Shown: piece by piece, positions 45,075 to 53,507 of the stretch
Layout of the letters: every line of letters begins with the position of its first letter
Numbering within the stretch: position 1 is the first letter of the stretch
Source of the DNA: Nitrospirota bacterium
GTDB lineage: Bacteria > Nitrospirota > Thermodesulfovibrionia > Thermodesulfovibrionales > Magnetobacteriaceae
DNA length: 64,000 bases
NCBI GenBank assembly: GCA_015233045.1
Contig: JADFYL010000002.1
Span: 1-64,000 of the forward strand
Direction: 5' to 3'
Notes under the pieces: model-generated
Told to the model about the DNA's origin: nothing
Database searches by the model: none
Seen by the model: the letters and a program-made list of their open reading frames with translations, nothing else
Position numbers and translations under genes: made by a program

Positions 45075-46016
45075 TCAACCCTCCCTCCAGTAGTAAACCG
45101 CATAGGGGGCGGTGGCCGTAGGATACAGCCCAATGCCGGCGTTTATCGTATAAAGATTTTTCAAGTATCCGTAAGTCACCGTGATTTCAAGATAGCGCGA
45201 AGGCTGAAATAAGTCATAGTCAAGGCTGTGTATTCTCCTTCCAGTGAGATTATAAAATAACTCGTCTGGAATGTCCAGTCCCTTGTCAATATAGTCCTGA
45301 ATTATTTTTCGATTCTCTTCGCTTATTTCCAAAGATGCAATAACCGCCAACGGGGAGGCGGTAGCCGGATTAAATCCCCCCGTGTTAGGGAAAATAGTAA
45401 TATATGGTTTTATTTTCTTATATAATTCCCAGCTCATACCCCTGATGAGCAGGAGTTCCTCCATGTACTGCATAGAGAAATTCCTGGGGGTGTACGGCAT
45501 CCCAATACTCCGGTAATACTCTGATTCGGCACCCAACGGCCTTTGTATGTCGTCGGCGTCAACCCAGTCGTTGATGCTGTCTGCGATAATCCCGACGCTG
45601 CTTTTAGAATCCACAAGTGTAATGAGTTTTTTGAGTTCGCCGCCGGCACCCGCGTAAACGGATATCCTGCCGTTTGTGTCCTGTACGTTTATTGATATGT
45701 CTTCTCTGACCTTCAATGTCTGGTTGTTCATCGGTATCTTATCAAAACCTATGAGTGAGCTGTCGGAGACGACTATCCGGTTACTGCTGAGCTTGCCCGT
45801 TAGCATCGCAAAGAGCAGAGTGTCAAATACGGACACAGCCGTGGTCATCGCCTCAGCCTTTTCTTTCAACACCTGGGCAGTCTTGACATGTTCTTTCACC
45901 AACCAGTTAAAGGCAATACCTATTATGATGATTATTGCGGCAAGGAAAATCGTCAGCAGCACCGCCGAGCCGGCCTCGTCCCCGCGACTTCCTCTTATCC
46001 TTGTCAGGCTCATCAT
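45075..46016 (-). CDS. gspK: Type II secretion minor pseudopilin GspK
   Basis: 313 residues. The N-terminus has a basic leader then G-SAVLLTIFLAAIIIIIGIAF, a pseudopilin helix lacking the Glu at +5, as is usual for GspK. The body has the GspK saposin-like/helix-hairpin region (INDWVDADD near 160, YMEELLLIRGMS). GspK caps the pseudopilus tip with GspI and GspJ. It follows gspJ by 1 nt. Confidence 0.9.
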   Translation of the reverse strand: MMSLTRIRGSRGDEAGSAVLLTIFLAAIIIIIGIAFNWLVKEHVKTAQVLKEKAEAMTTAVSVFDTLLFAMLTGKLSSNRIVVSDSSLIGFDKIPMNNQTLKVREDISINVQDTNGRISVYAGAGGELKKLITLVDSKSSVGIIADSINDWVDADDIQRPLGAESEYYRSIGMPYTPRNFSMQYMEELLLIRGMSWELYKKIKPYITIFPNTGGFNPATASPLAVIASLEISEENRKIIQDYIDKGLDIPDELFYNLTGRRIHSLDYDLFQPSRYLEITVTYGYLKNLYTINAGIGLYPTATAPYAVYYWREG

Positions 46017-46017
46017 C

Positions 46018-46671
46018 TCAGATTGATGTTGGATTCTGGTAAATCGTTGAATTTGTAGATATGCTCAACATCAGCGCGTTGAAACGTCCATCCTTTTTAT
46101 AGGCTATCCTCAGGTATTTGGGCAGCTTTCCTCCACTTTTCCCGTAGTACTCACGGCTCCAGTCCCAGAGTTTCGTAACAGGGGCCTCCACATAGCTTTC
46201 AAAGCTCACACTGCTTATATCTTCGATTATAACAAAAGAATACCCCTTTTTAAACCTGCCACTTTGATAATCTTTTTCCAACTCTTGCTGTTTTTTTACA
46301 TATACCGGCAGCTCATAGTACACTAAATCGTAGTTCTCATCGTGTTTTTCTTTGACTATCCATACGACAACCGGCACATTATCAGCCATTGGCGAGGCGC
46401 TGACGTAACTTATCACATCAGGGTTGCAGACAAAATAGGGGTACCACTTCAGACGCGTTCCATCGTCTATGAAATAAAACAGCATCCCGCTGGCGCTCTT
46501 GTGTATCCAAAAGCTCCGCGCCACTTTCCAGAGATTCACCCCCTCGTCCATAACCTTCTTGTACTGTTTAAACGCCTGATTCAGGGCGGCGGTGGACAGC
46601 AGCACCATAGACGTAAATATTGCTATGGCCACAACTACCTCTATGAGAGTAAAACCTCTACGGTATTTCAT
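46018..46671 (-). CDS. gspJ: Type II secretion minor pseudopilin GspJ
   Basis: 217 residues. The prepilin signature RRG-FTLIEVVVAIAIF has the cleavage Gly and Glu +5. The remainder is a beta-rich domain with WIVKEKHDENYDLVYYELPVY. Overlaps gspI by 14 nt. Assigned to GspJ by length and order. Confidence 0.85.
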   Translation of the reverse strand: MKYRRGFTLIEVVVAIAIFTSMVLLSTAALNQAFKQYKKVMDEGVNLWKVARSFWIHKSASGMLFYFIDDGTRLKWYPYFVCNPDVISYVSASPMADNVPVVVWIVKEKHDENYDLVYYELPVYVKKQQELEKDYQSGRFKKGYSFVIIEDISSVSFESYVEAPVTKLWDWSREYYGKSGGKLPKYLRIAYKKDGRFNALMLSISTNSTIYQNPTSI

Positions 46672-47089
46672 CTGACCTGCCAGATTTAGGCTTGTACTTA
46701 AACAGCACTACACGGTAGTCTCTTGTAAGCGTATCGTACGTTAGCGTGAAGTCAACCCTGTACAGATATATGTCATACTGCGTCGTAGTGTTTATGAGTA
46801 TTGACGGTGTGCCCTTTCTCTCAAGTTCCGTTTTCCATGAAATGTCCACTCCATCGCCGAGGGACTCAGTGCCTTGTGCGGCCTTTATGGCAAACGCCCT
46901 GAGATAGTTTATTGCCTCCGGGACTTTAGACGAGATTATGTTTGAGTCTCTCACCCTTGCAAGCGACTGAAACCCGATACGAAACAGGTACATGGTAGAG
47001 GCTATGCTTGCCGTGAGTATCAGGCCGGCTATCAGGATTTCTATTACCAGAAACCCATCCTGATGTCTTTTATTGCGCGTTTTATCCAC
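46658..47089 (-). CDS. gspI: Type II secretion minor pseudopilin GspI
   Basis: 143 residues. Prepilin signature DG-FLVIEILIAGLILTAS with the Glu at +5. Small C-terminal domain. Assigned to GspI from its size and from the H-I-J-K order. It follows gspH by 8 nt. Confidence 0.85.
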   Translation of the reverse strand: MDKTRNKRHQDGFLVIEILIAGLILTASIASTMYLFRIGFQSLARVRDSNIISSKVPEAINYLRAFAIKAAQGTESLGDGVDISWKTELERKGTPSILINTTTQYDIYLYRVDFTLTYDTLTRDYRVVLFKYKPKSGRSDEIP

Positions 47090-47097
47090 CGCAGGGC

Positions 47098-47523
47098 TCA
47101 GTTGTTCATTGTGATATTACCCAACGGGGCAAAAATCTGCACAGTATATTTCATGTCCTTAACGTAAACGTCTATATTGCCTCCGCTTGTTGTACCATTA
47201 TTAAAAAACATCACAGGGTGTTCCATAGACACATATGCCGCAAGCGGGGGATTGTCTTTTTTTTCGTCAGATTTATCCAGCAGCGGCCACGCCACATCGT
47301 TTGCGTAGAGGATACCATCGTCGGCCTTTATAAATATCTCCTCTCCGGTGAGAAACGCCTCCCGCTGAATCTGTGTTACCAGAACGAGCAGCCGCTCCGC
47401 CTGAAGCGACGCGGCGTATCTCTTGTACATGTTTATGGAAAAGGGAACCGTCACGCCAAGCACAGCGGCAATCAGCGCCATCACTATCAGCAACTCTATG
47501 AGGGTAAACCCTTTTTGCCTCAA
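47098..47523 (-). CDS. gspH: Type II secretion pseudopilin GspH
   Basis: 141 residues. Prepilin signature KG-FTLIELLIVMALIAA followed by a short GspH-type domain (RLLVLVTQIQREAFLTGE). Its start overlaps the gspF stop by 4 nt. A GspG identity is unlikely because a better GspG lies at 50754 with the family's C-terminal features. Confidence 0.85.
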   Translation of the reverse strand: MRQKGFTLIELLIVMALIAAVLGVTVPFSINMYKRYAASLQAERLLVLVTQIQREAFLTGEEIFIKADDGILYANDVAWPLLDKSDEKKDNPPLAAYVSMEHPVMFFNNGTTSGGNIDVYVKDMKYTVQIFAPLGNITMNN

Positions 47524-48743
47524 AACTTGATATTCCCCACGCTCATAACAGTAAGTATCATGGATATGACGATAAAGCCCACTACCATTCCCATCACCGT
47601 TATAATCAGCGGCTCTACCAGGATGACTATCTTTTTGATTGTCCTCTTGAATCTATCGTCAAACACATTGAAAAGCTCTAAAAAAATCTCCTTCATATTG
47701 CCGCTTTTCTCTCCCACTGTTATCATGTTGGCCGCTATCTCAGGCAGCAGCTCAATCTGAGAGAACACCCCGCCTATCGGCCTGCCCTCTTTTATCAGCT
47801 TAATCGCCGGTTCCAGCGACTGCTTTACCTTCACATTTTGTATTAAGTCTATGGAAAACCTCAACGCCTTGATAAACTCTATCCCGCTTGAGAGCATCGT
47901 ATACATCGAATACGAAAACCTCGACAGCTCAAGATTTATTATCATAGTCCTCATTAGGGGAATCGAAAGGGCATAGGAGTAACCGGCGTGAATTAATCTC
48001 TTCATATCAACCAATTTAAAAAACGCCACCCCCAGCACTAAGGCTGCAACGATGACCTTTACGCTCATAAACTCAGACGCCTTTAACAACATCTTAGAGG
48101 CAAGCGGCAAAGTAAGCAGTTGGTCCTGCCCAAAGACGGTAAAAAATCGCGGTATGATGAACTTAAATATGACAAACAGGGTAACACAACTGGCGATTAC
48201 CAGGAAAATCGGATATGTGAGGGCGTTTCTTATCTCCGCCCTGAACTGAATCTGAAACTGCAGGTGTGCCGCAATCTGCTCAAAGGACATGCGCAGGTTG
48301 CCCACGCTCTCACCCACGCGAATAAGCGACACCATGAGTGTGTTAAAGAGGCCGCTCTTTTCAAAGGACTCCGCAACGCTCTTGCCCGCCCTGATGTCCT
48401 TGAGCGCGTTGGAGAGGGTTTCTCTGAGGGCCGCGTTTGATACTGTGCCGATTATCGTCTCTATGGAGTTGTCTATCCTGAGGCCCGCCTTCAGCAGCAC
48501 GCTTAGCTCTCTTGCCATATTGTAAAGGTCTGAGTCCTTTACCTTTTTACTCTTAAATCCAAGGCCGCTTTGTTTTGACGCCGCGGCTGACGCCTCTATT
48601 GACACGACCCTCAATCCCTTGTCTTTAAGCTGAAGGCGCGCCTCCTTTACGTCCGGGGCAGAGACAGAGCCTCTGATTTCCTTGCCGATTTGGTCAACGC
48701 AAAGGTATTTATAACTGCCCACAGGACCCTCGCGCCGCAGCAC
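47520..48743 (-). CDS. gspF: Type II secretion inner-membrane platform GspF
   Basis: 407 residues from a GTG at 48743; another GTG at 48722 gives the usual family start (GSYKYLCVDQ) and may be the true one. Two GspF repeats are visible: first with LSVLLKAGLRIDNSI and FEKSGLFNTLMVSLIRVGE, second with LELSRFSYSMYTMLSSGIEFIKAL and IAANMITVGEKSGNM. Three transmembrane segments (about 168-190, 215-240, 375-400). It is separated from gspE by 270 nt that contain a MITE-like element. Confidence 0.95.
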   Translation of the reverse strand: MLRREGPVGSYKYLCVDQIGKEIRGSVSAPDVKEARLQLKDKGLRVVSIEASAAASKQSGLGFKSKKVKDSDLYNMARELSVLLKAGLRIDNSIETIIGTVSNAALRETLSNALKDIRAGKSVAESFEKSGLFNTLMVSLIRVGESVGNLRMSFEQIAAHLQFQIQFRAEIRNALTYPIFLVIASCVTLFVIFKFIIPRFFTVFGQDQLLTLPLASKMLLKASEFMSVKVIVAALVLGVAFFKLVDMKRLIHAGYSYALSIPLMRTMIINLELSRFSYSMYTMLSSGIEFIKALRFSIDLIQNVKVKQSLEPAIKLIKEGRPIGGVFSQIELLPEIAANMITVGEKSGNMKEIFLELFNVFDDRFKRTIKKIVILVEPLIITVMGMVVGFIVISMILTVMSVGNIKF

Positions 48744-49013
48744 CTTTGATTACCCAGGGCAAACTCATTAGAAATTGCCTCCCTTATTTTTGTCATTCCG
48801 GCTTGTCCGGAATCTGTCCTTACGCCTCAGAATATGCACAATCATTATGAAACTCCCACTAAAGGGAAGATTCCGGACAAGCCGGAATGACGGAAAGAGA
48901 CAAGCCGGAACGATTGCATAGATATTTCTTGCTTTATTTTCCAAATGCGTTTGCCCTGATTGACTACCACGCCGCAGCGCCATTGATTATCTTTAACAGG
49001 TTATTAAAGCTCG
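48744..49013. other. Gap inside the gsp operon caused by a repeat insertion
   Basis: All other gsp genes abut or overlap, but 270 nt separate gspE from gspF. The gap contains the 100-nt element at 48792-48891 plus a further partial word ACAAGCCGGAA at 48900, and no gene. Confidence 0.7.
48792..48891. repeat. 100-nt MITE-like inverted-repeat element, copy 2
   Basis: Terminal arms GTCATTCCGGCTTGTCCGG and its exact complement, continuing to about 29 nt each with few mismatches. Aligns without gaps to the reverse complement of 38062-38161. Transcribed as part of the gsp mRNA it would fold into a long hairpin. Confidence 0.85.
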
Positions 49014-50720
49014 TCACGAGACCCTCAGAACCTCCTCCACCGTCGTCGTGCCGGCAATTACCTTTAACAGGCCGTCCTCTCTTAGTGTCCTGAAGCCGTG
49101 ATGTTCTATAAGGGATTTCCTCATAGCGATTATTGACTGCTCCTTCAGGAATTGCTCCTTGAGGTCCTCCGCGTATTTAAAGACCTCATATACGGCAATC
49201 ATGCCGCGGTAGCCTGTGCCAGCGCACTTGCGGCAGCCTGTGCCGCGTTTCATATCGAGCTTAAGTCCAAGAACATCCTTATATCTTTCATAGAGCTGCA
49301 TAATGGGATACTTATCCAGCAGCGCCTTTGACGGCTCAAACGGCTTTGAGCAAAACGGGCAGTTTCTCCTTATAATCCTCTGCGCTATGATGCCCAAAAT
49401 TGACGCGTTTAAGAGATACCCCTCAAGCCCCATCTCAATAAGCCTGAACAGGCTGCTTGGGGCGTCGTTGGTGTGCAGCGTGGACAGGACAAGGTGTCCT
49501 GTGAGGGCCGATTGTACGGCCACGGCGGCGGTCTCCGGGTCTCTTATCTCACCGACCATGATAACATCAGGGTCATGCCGTAAGATAGACCGCAGACAGG
49601 CCGCAAAGGACAGCCCTATCTCGTCCTTGACCTGTATTTGATTTATCCCGTCAATTTTATATTCCACGGGGTCCTCGACCGTGATTATCTTTTTTTCTTT
49701 TTTGTCCAGGCTTGACAGCATTGAATAGAGCGACGTGGTCTTACCTGAGCCTGTTGGGCCGGTGACCAGCAATATCCCATAGGGCATGTTGATTAATTCC
49801 ATGATTGTCGGCTCAACATCCTTTTCTATTCCCAGCTTTGTTATGTCAAACGTCAGGCGCTCCCTGTATAACAGCCTCATCACCACGCCCTCGCCGATGG
49901 CAAAGGGGATGGAGGAGACACGGACGTCAATCAGGGTTGCCGATATCTTGGTGCTGAACTTCCCGTCCTGGGGCAGCCTCTTTTCGGCGATGTCCAGCCT
50001 TGCAAGGAGTTTGACGCGTGAGACGAGGGCAAGGAAGAGTTTTTCGTTGACCGTCTCAGACTCATGAAGTACGCCGTCTATCCTGAGCTTGATGCGGCTG
50101 GCCGACTCGGATGGCTCCATGTGGATGTCTGAGGCCCTAAGCTCTACGGCGTTGCTGAGGATATTATTCAGAAACTTGATTACAGGGGCCTCTGAGGCCA
50201 TTTCCCGCAGCAGCTCCGGGTTGTCGTCAACAGTCAGTGAGACGAGGTCTTTGTCAAAGGTTAAAAGCGGCCTTGACAGCTCATTAATCACCTGCTCGGC
50301 GGCAAGCATCAGGTTGACGCGGCAGCCCAGAACCTTTGACGCGTAATCTAAGGCTGACGATTTTAGTGGATCATTGGTGATAAAGACAATGGAGCGGCAC
50401 TTAACGGGCGAGTCATCAACACCACCCTCAAACTCAGCCGATATGGGCAGATACCTTTGCCTCAGGAGATATTCAGTGTCTATTAGGCCGGTAATCTTCG
50501 CATAGAAATCCGCGTCTATCTCAGGCATGGATTCTCTGTCAAACAGTGGGATGTCCATCTGTTTTGACAGGGCGGCCATCAGTTGGATTTCATTTACCGC
50601 ACCCATGCTGATGAGTATTTGCCCTACATACCCGCCGACTTCTTTCTGCAGCTCAAGCGCCTTATTTATCTCGCTGTCACCGATGTCGAAGAGTTCGGTC
50701 AGTACCTCGCCTATGAACAT
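49014..50720 (-). CDS. gspE: Type II secretion ATPase GspE
   Basis: 568 residues. An N-terminal T2SSE_N domain (1-150), then the ATPase core with Walker A GPTGSGKTTSLY, Asp box VEDPVEYKIDGINQ, Walker B MVGEIRDPETA and His box ALTGHLVLSTLHTND. The tetracysteine Zn site is present: CPFCSKP and CRKCAGTGYRG. It powers pseudopilus assembly from the cytoplasmic side. It follows gspG by 33 nt; AGCG-rich GGAG lies about 9 nt before the ATG. Confidence 0.95.
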   Translation of the reverse strand: MFIGEVLTELFDIGDSEINKALELQKEVGGYVGQILISMGAVNEIQLMAALSKQMDIPLFDRESMPEIDADFYAKITGLIDTEYLLRQRYLPISAEFEGGVDDSPVKCRSIVFITNDPLKSSALDYASKVLGCRVNLMLAAEQVINELSRPLLTFDKDLVSLTVDDNPELLREMASEAPVIKFLNNILSNAVELRASDIHMEPSESASRIKLRIDGVLHESETVNEKLFLALVSRVKLLARLDIAEKRLPQDGKFSTKISATLIDVRVSSIPFAIGEGVVMRLLYRERLTFDITKLGIEKDVEPTIMELINMPYGILLVTGPTGSGKTTSLYSMLSSLDKKEKKIITVEDPVEYKIDGINQIQVKDEIGLSFAACLRSILRHDPDVIMVGEIRDPETAAVAVQSALTGHLVLSTLHTNDAPSSLFRLIEMGLEGYLLNASILGIIAQRIIRRNCPFCSKPFEPSKALLDKYPIMQLYERYKDVLGLKLDMKRGTGCRKCAGTGYRGMIAVYEVFKYAEDLKEQFLKEQSIIAMRKSLIEHHGFRTLREDGLLKVIAGTTTVEEVLRVS

Positions 50721-50753
50721 TGGGGGGCGCTCCGGTTGCGGCCAGTTGTGGTG

Positions 50754-51167
50754 CTACCAGTTTTTGATGATCTTGTCATCCATCTTGCCATTCGGCCCGA
50801 GAGAGAGTAAATCAAATCGGCCATGCTCGCCGGGACACTTGTACTGGTAATCCCTGTGCCATGGGTCCTGGGGAATAATCTGCTTTGAAAGATACGGCCC
50901 GCGCCAGAGCTTATCCTGTGAGGCAATCAGCTCATTCAAGTCGGTGGGACACCTGCCCACATCAAGATAAAATGACTGCACCGACGTTGACAGAAGCTCT
51001 ATCTGGGCTGTTGTGAGCTGCTCTTTCGAACTCTCAAACCGTTGTAAAATATTTGGCGCTATCAGCGAGGCGATAAGGCCGATTATCATTACGACTATCA
51101 GGATTTCAATAAGCGTAAAGCCCCGTTGTGTGGCTACCCGACGTAAAAGCACCGTATCTGTTATCAT
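50754..51167 (-). CDS. gspG: Type II secretion major pseudopilin GspG
   Basis: 137 residues from the ATG at 51167. Prepilin signature RG-FTLIEILIVVMIIGLIASLIAPN with processed start at residue 17 and Glu +5. The major-pseudopilin C-terminus is clear: YLDVGRCPTDLNELI, GPYLSK, PQDPWHRDYQY and LSLGPNGK. An upstream ATG at 51194 lies inside the promoter, so it was rejected. No Shine-Dalgarno precedes 51167 and the predicted transcript starts at or one base before that ATG, so it may be leaderless. It is the first gene of the operon, unlike canonical gsp loci. Confidence 0.93.
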   Translation of the reverse strand: MITDTVLLRRVATQRGFTLIEILIVVMIIGLIASLIAPNILQRFESSKEQLTTAQIELLSTSVQSFYLDVGRCPTDLNELIASQDKLWRGPYLSKQIIPQDPWHRDYQYKCPGEHGRFDLLSLGPNGKMDDKIIKNW

Positions 51168-51174
51168 AATATGT

Positions 51175-51204
51175 ATTAAAACATTTATTGTCATATAATG
51201 TCAA
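51175..51204 (-). promoter_or_regulatory. Sigma70-type promoter of the gsp operon
   Basis: Minus strand TTGACA (51204-51199), 18-nt spacer, TTTAAT (51180-51175), then seven bases and the gspG ATG at 51167. The expected start coincides with the ATG. Confidence 0.65.
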
Positions 51205-51230
51205 TACGTCAGGGCAAACACATTGGCCTA

Positions 51231-51280
51231 AGGATTAAAGACGAAGGGAGTAACTCCCCTTCACCCCGTAAATCTCGCAT
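51231..51280 (-). repeat. Palindromic repeat family A, copy 2
   Basis: Reverse complement carries TGCGAGA, TTACGGGGTGAAGGGG, GTTAC, CCCTTCGTC, TTTAATCC, colinear with 8988-9035. It lies just upstream of the gsp promoter, in the divergent region shared with the CheA-like gene. Confidence 0.75.
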
Positions 51281-51297
51281 AGTTTTATCTGTCGAAT

Positions 51298-51343
51298 TTG
51301 GGCTGCCGCCGACAAGACGGGGGATTATCCCCACGTTGGTGGC
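51298..51343 (+). repeat. Palindromic repeat family B, copy 2
   Basis: CTGCCGCCGACAAGACGGGG, ATTATCCCC and CGTTGGTGGC match the reverse complement of 26676-26723. It lies 17 nt from repeat A copy 2, so the two families are adjacent here. Confidence 0.7.
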
Positions 51344-51384
51344 TTCGGGACTCCACCTTTACAATCCCGTCTGTATAAATATAG

Positions 51385-51390
51385 TATAAT
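51385..51390 (+). promoter_or_regulatory. Possible -10 element of the five-gene signalling operon
   Basis: A perfect TATAAT 31 nt before the CheA-like start at 51421. A matching -35 at 16-18 nt is poor, so an activator may be needed or the element is fortuitous. Confidence 0.4.
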
Positions 51391-51420
51391 GAACTAAGTG
51401 GCACAGGTTGTAATCGGATA

Positions 51421-53109
51421 ATGAATAACGAAGAGAGCTGGGGTAGATTAATACAGGAATTTTTGCTGGAATGCGCCGACTCCATTGGCCTTATTGAGCG
51501 CGGCCTTCTGGAGCTGGAGACCAATCCGAAAAATAAGGGTCTGATAGACGATGTCTTCCGCCACACGCACACCGTAAAAGGCAACTGCCTGATGCTCGGC
51601 TTTACCAAACTTGAGGAACTTACACACTCGGCTGAGACCGTCATGGAGCTTCTGCGAGACGGCATGATTACTATGGACGGCGGCGTCAGCTCAACCCTGC
51701 TTTCTGTGGTGGACTGCGTTGTCGCCACCCTTAAATCTATTGAGAAAACGGGCACGGAGGGAGATGGCGATTACACAGAGCTGATGGGCAGACTTCAGCA
51801 CATTCAGGCAGCGGCGGCCACGTCGGCTGGGGCGGGTTTCAGCGAAAATACAGCGGCAGAGCCTCCAGACGGCGGCGGCTCAACATTCAACACTGAGGAC
51901 TCATCACTAAACCTTGAAACTGTAGCCCTGCCGATTTCGCGCCTCAATACCCTGATGAACGTAGTCGGCACAGTCCTTGTGACGTTTAATCAACTGCGCT
52001 ACTCACTTACTCAAAATCGCGGCGATTACCATCAGCTCCTTGACACAATGGAGCAGCAGATACAAAACCTTCAGGATGAGGTATTACAATACCGCCTCCA
52101 GCCGGTCGGGCATATTTGGAATACATTCCATCGCCTCGTAAGGGAGGTTGCCGTTGACTCCGGCAAGAAGGTCTATCTGCAGATGAAGGGAGAGGACACA
52201 GAGGTTGACCGCTCTGTACTCATATCGCTCAAAAATATACTTGGCCATCTGATTCGCAACGCAATAGACCATGGAATAGAGCCGCCTGAGGTGAGGCTCT
52301 CCCGCGGGAAACCCGCAGTGGGCAGGGTTTTGCTGTCAGGGGAGCAAAGACATGGCAACATATACATGGAAATCTCCGATGACGGCGCTGGAATTGACGT
52401 CGGCAAGGTCAGGGAAAAGGCGGTGGCGCTGGGACTTCTCACGCCTCAGCAGGCGTCTGCCATAGACAACACCTCTGCGTTTAACCTGATTATGGAGCCT
52501 GGTTTTTCCACCGCTGACTCGCTGAGCATGGTCTCAGGGCGCGGCATAGGAATGGATGTAGTGAAAAGCACGGTGGAAAAGGCGGGCGGTGTGCTCTCAG
52601 TCTCAAGCACTGTCGGCAAAGGGACATGTTTTTCTATACGCGTCCCCCAATCCATGGCAATCGTCCCTGTGCTGGTGGTTCGCTCAATGGATGAGCGATT
52701 CGCCATTCCACAGGTAAATGTGATTGAACTGGTTTCTTTTTACGGCGATGAGGTAAAGGAAAAAGTTCAGATGAAACTGAACTCCCCGATGGTCAGCTCA
52801 CGCGGGCGGCTCGTGCCTATGGTAAGATTAAGCCAGATACAGGGGCAATATGGGGATGGCGGGGGGCATGAACTGCTGTCAAAGGGGCAGTGCCATGTGG
52901 TGATGCTGCGGTCTGAGGGGGGTGAGTTTGGCCTTGAGGTTGATGGGGCGGACGAGCTTGCCAATCTGGTCATCAAGCCGTTAGCCCGAATTTTTTCACA
53001 TATAAACATACTGTCAGGCAGCGCCGTTATGCCTGATGGGACGGTGTCATTTCTGCTGAACATAGAGGAGGTCCGAAAAGAGGGCATTTGCAGGGTTGAC
53101 ACAGATTAA
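51421..53109 (+). CDS. CheA-like histidine kinase
   Basis: 562 residues. The P1 HPt domain (1-105) has FRHTHTVKGNC with phosphorylatable His50. A Gly/Ser-rich linker replaces P2, so no CheY-docking domain is evident. P3 dimerisation (about 165-230), P4 ATPase with HLIRNAIDHGIEPPEVR, DDGAGID and GRGIGMDVV, then a P5 CheW-like domain (about 415-555). No methyl-accepting receptor or separate CheW gene is adjacent, so it may serve a non-flagellar pathway. It starts a tight five-gene plus-strand operon. Confidence 0.93.
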   Translation: MNNEESWGRLIQEFLLECADSIGLIERGLLELETNPKNKGLIDDVFRHTHTVKGNCLMLGFTKLEELTHSAETVMELLRDGMITMDGGVSSTLLSVVDCVVATLKSIEKTGTEGDGDYTELMGRLQHIQAAAATSAGAGFSENTAAEPPDGGGSTFNTEDSSLNLETVALPISRLNTLMNVVGTVLVTFNQLRYSLTQNRGDYHQLLDTMEQQIQNLQDEVLQYRLQPVGHIWNTFHRLVREVAVDSGKKVYLQMKGEDTEVDRSVLISLKNILGHLIRNAIDHGIEPPEVRLSRGKPAVGRVLLSGEQRHGNIYMEISDDGAGIDVGKVREKAVALGLLTPQQASAIDNTSAFNLIMEPGFSTADSLSMVSGRGIGMDVVKSTVEKAGGVLSVSSTVGKGTCFSIRVPQSMAIVPVLVVRSMDERFAIPQVNVIELVSFYGDEVKEKVQMKLNSPMVSSRGRLVPMVRLSQIQGQYGDGGGHELLSKGQCHVVMLRSEGGEFGLEVDGADELANLVIKPLARIFSHINILSGSAVMPDGTVSFLLNIEEVRKEGICRVDTD

Positions 53110-53132
53110 AAAATTAGCATAGGAGGGTTATT

Positions 53133-53504
53133 ATGCCGCAAAAAACGATATTGATAGTAGATGACAGTTCACTGGCGCGTATGATGGTAAAGAATGTTGT
53201 ATCACAGGCGTTTCCACAATGGGAGATTCTGGAGGCGGCAACGGCGGATGACGGCCTCAACAAGGTGAAAAACCAGCCGGTATCGGCAGCCCTTTTGGAT
53301 TTTAATATGCCGGGTATGAACGGAATAGATATGGCCGCCAAGCTGATGGAGCTAGACCCTAAGATAAGCATTCATCTGGTCACGGCTAATATTCAGGAGA
53401 CGATGCGCCAGCGGGCTGAGGCTATGGGGATAGGGTTTATAAAGAAACCCGTATCCAAAGACGACATCGTGAGGATAATAGGCGCCATTGAGGGAGGACA
53501 ATAG
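53133..53504 (+). CDS. CheY-like response regulator
   Basis: 123 residues, a lone receiver with AGGAGGG before the ATG. Acidic pair D10-D11 in IVDDSS, phosphoacceptor D56 in LLDFNMPGMNG, Thr/Ser switch VTAN, Lys in FIKKPV. Likely substrate of the CheA-like kinase and of the CheC-like phosphatase encoded 3 nt downstream. Confidence 0.92.
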   Translation: MPQKTILIVDDSSLARMMVKNVVSQAFPQWEILEAATADDGLNKVKNQPVSAALLDFNMPGMNGIDMAAKLMELDPKISIHLVTANIQETMRQRAEAMGIGFIKKPVSKDDIVRIIGAIEGGQ

Positions 53505-53507
53505 CCG

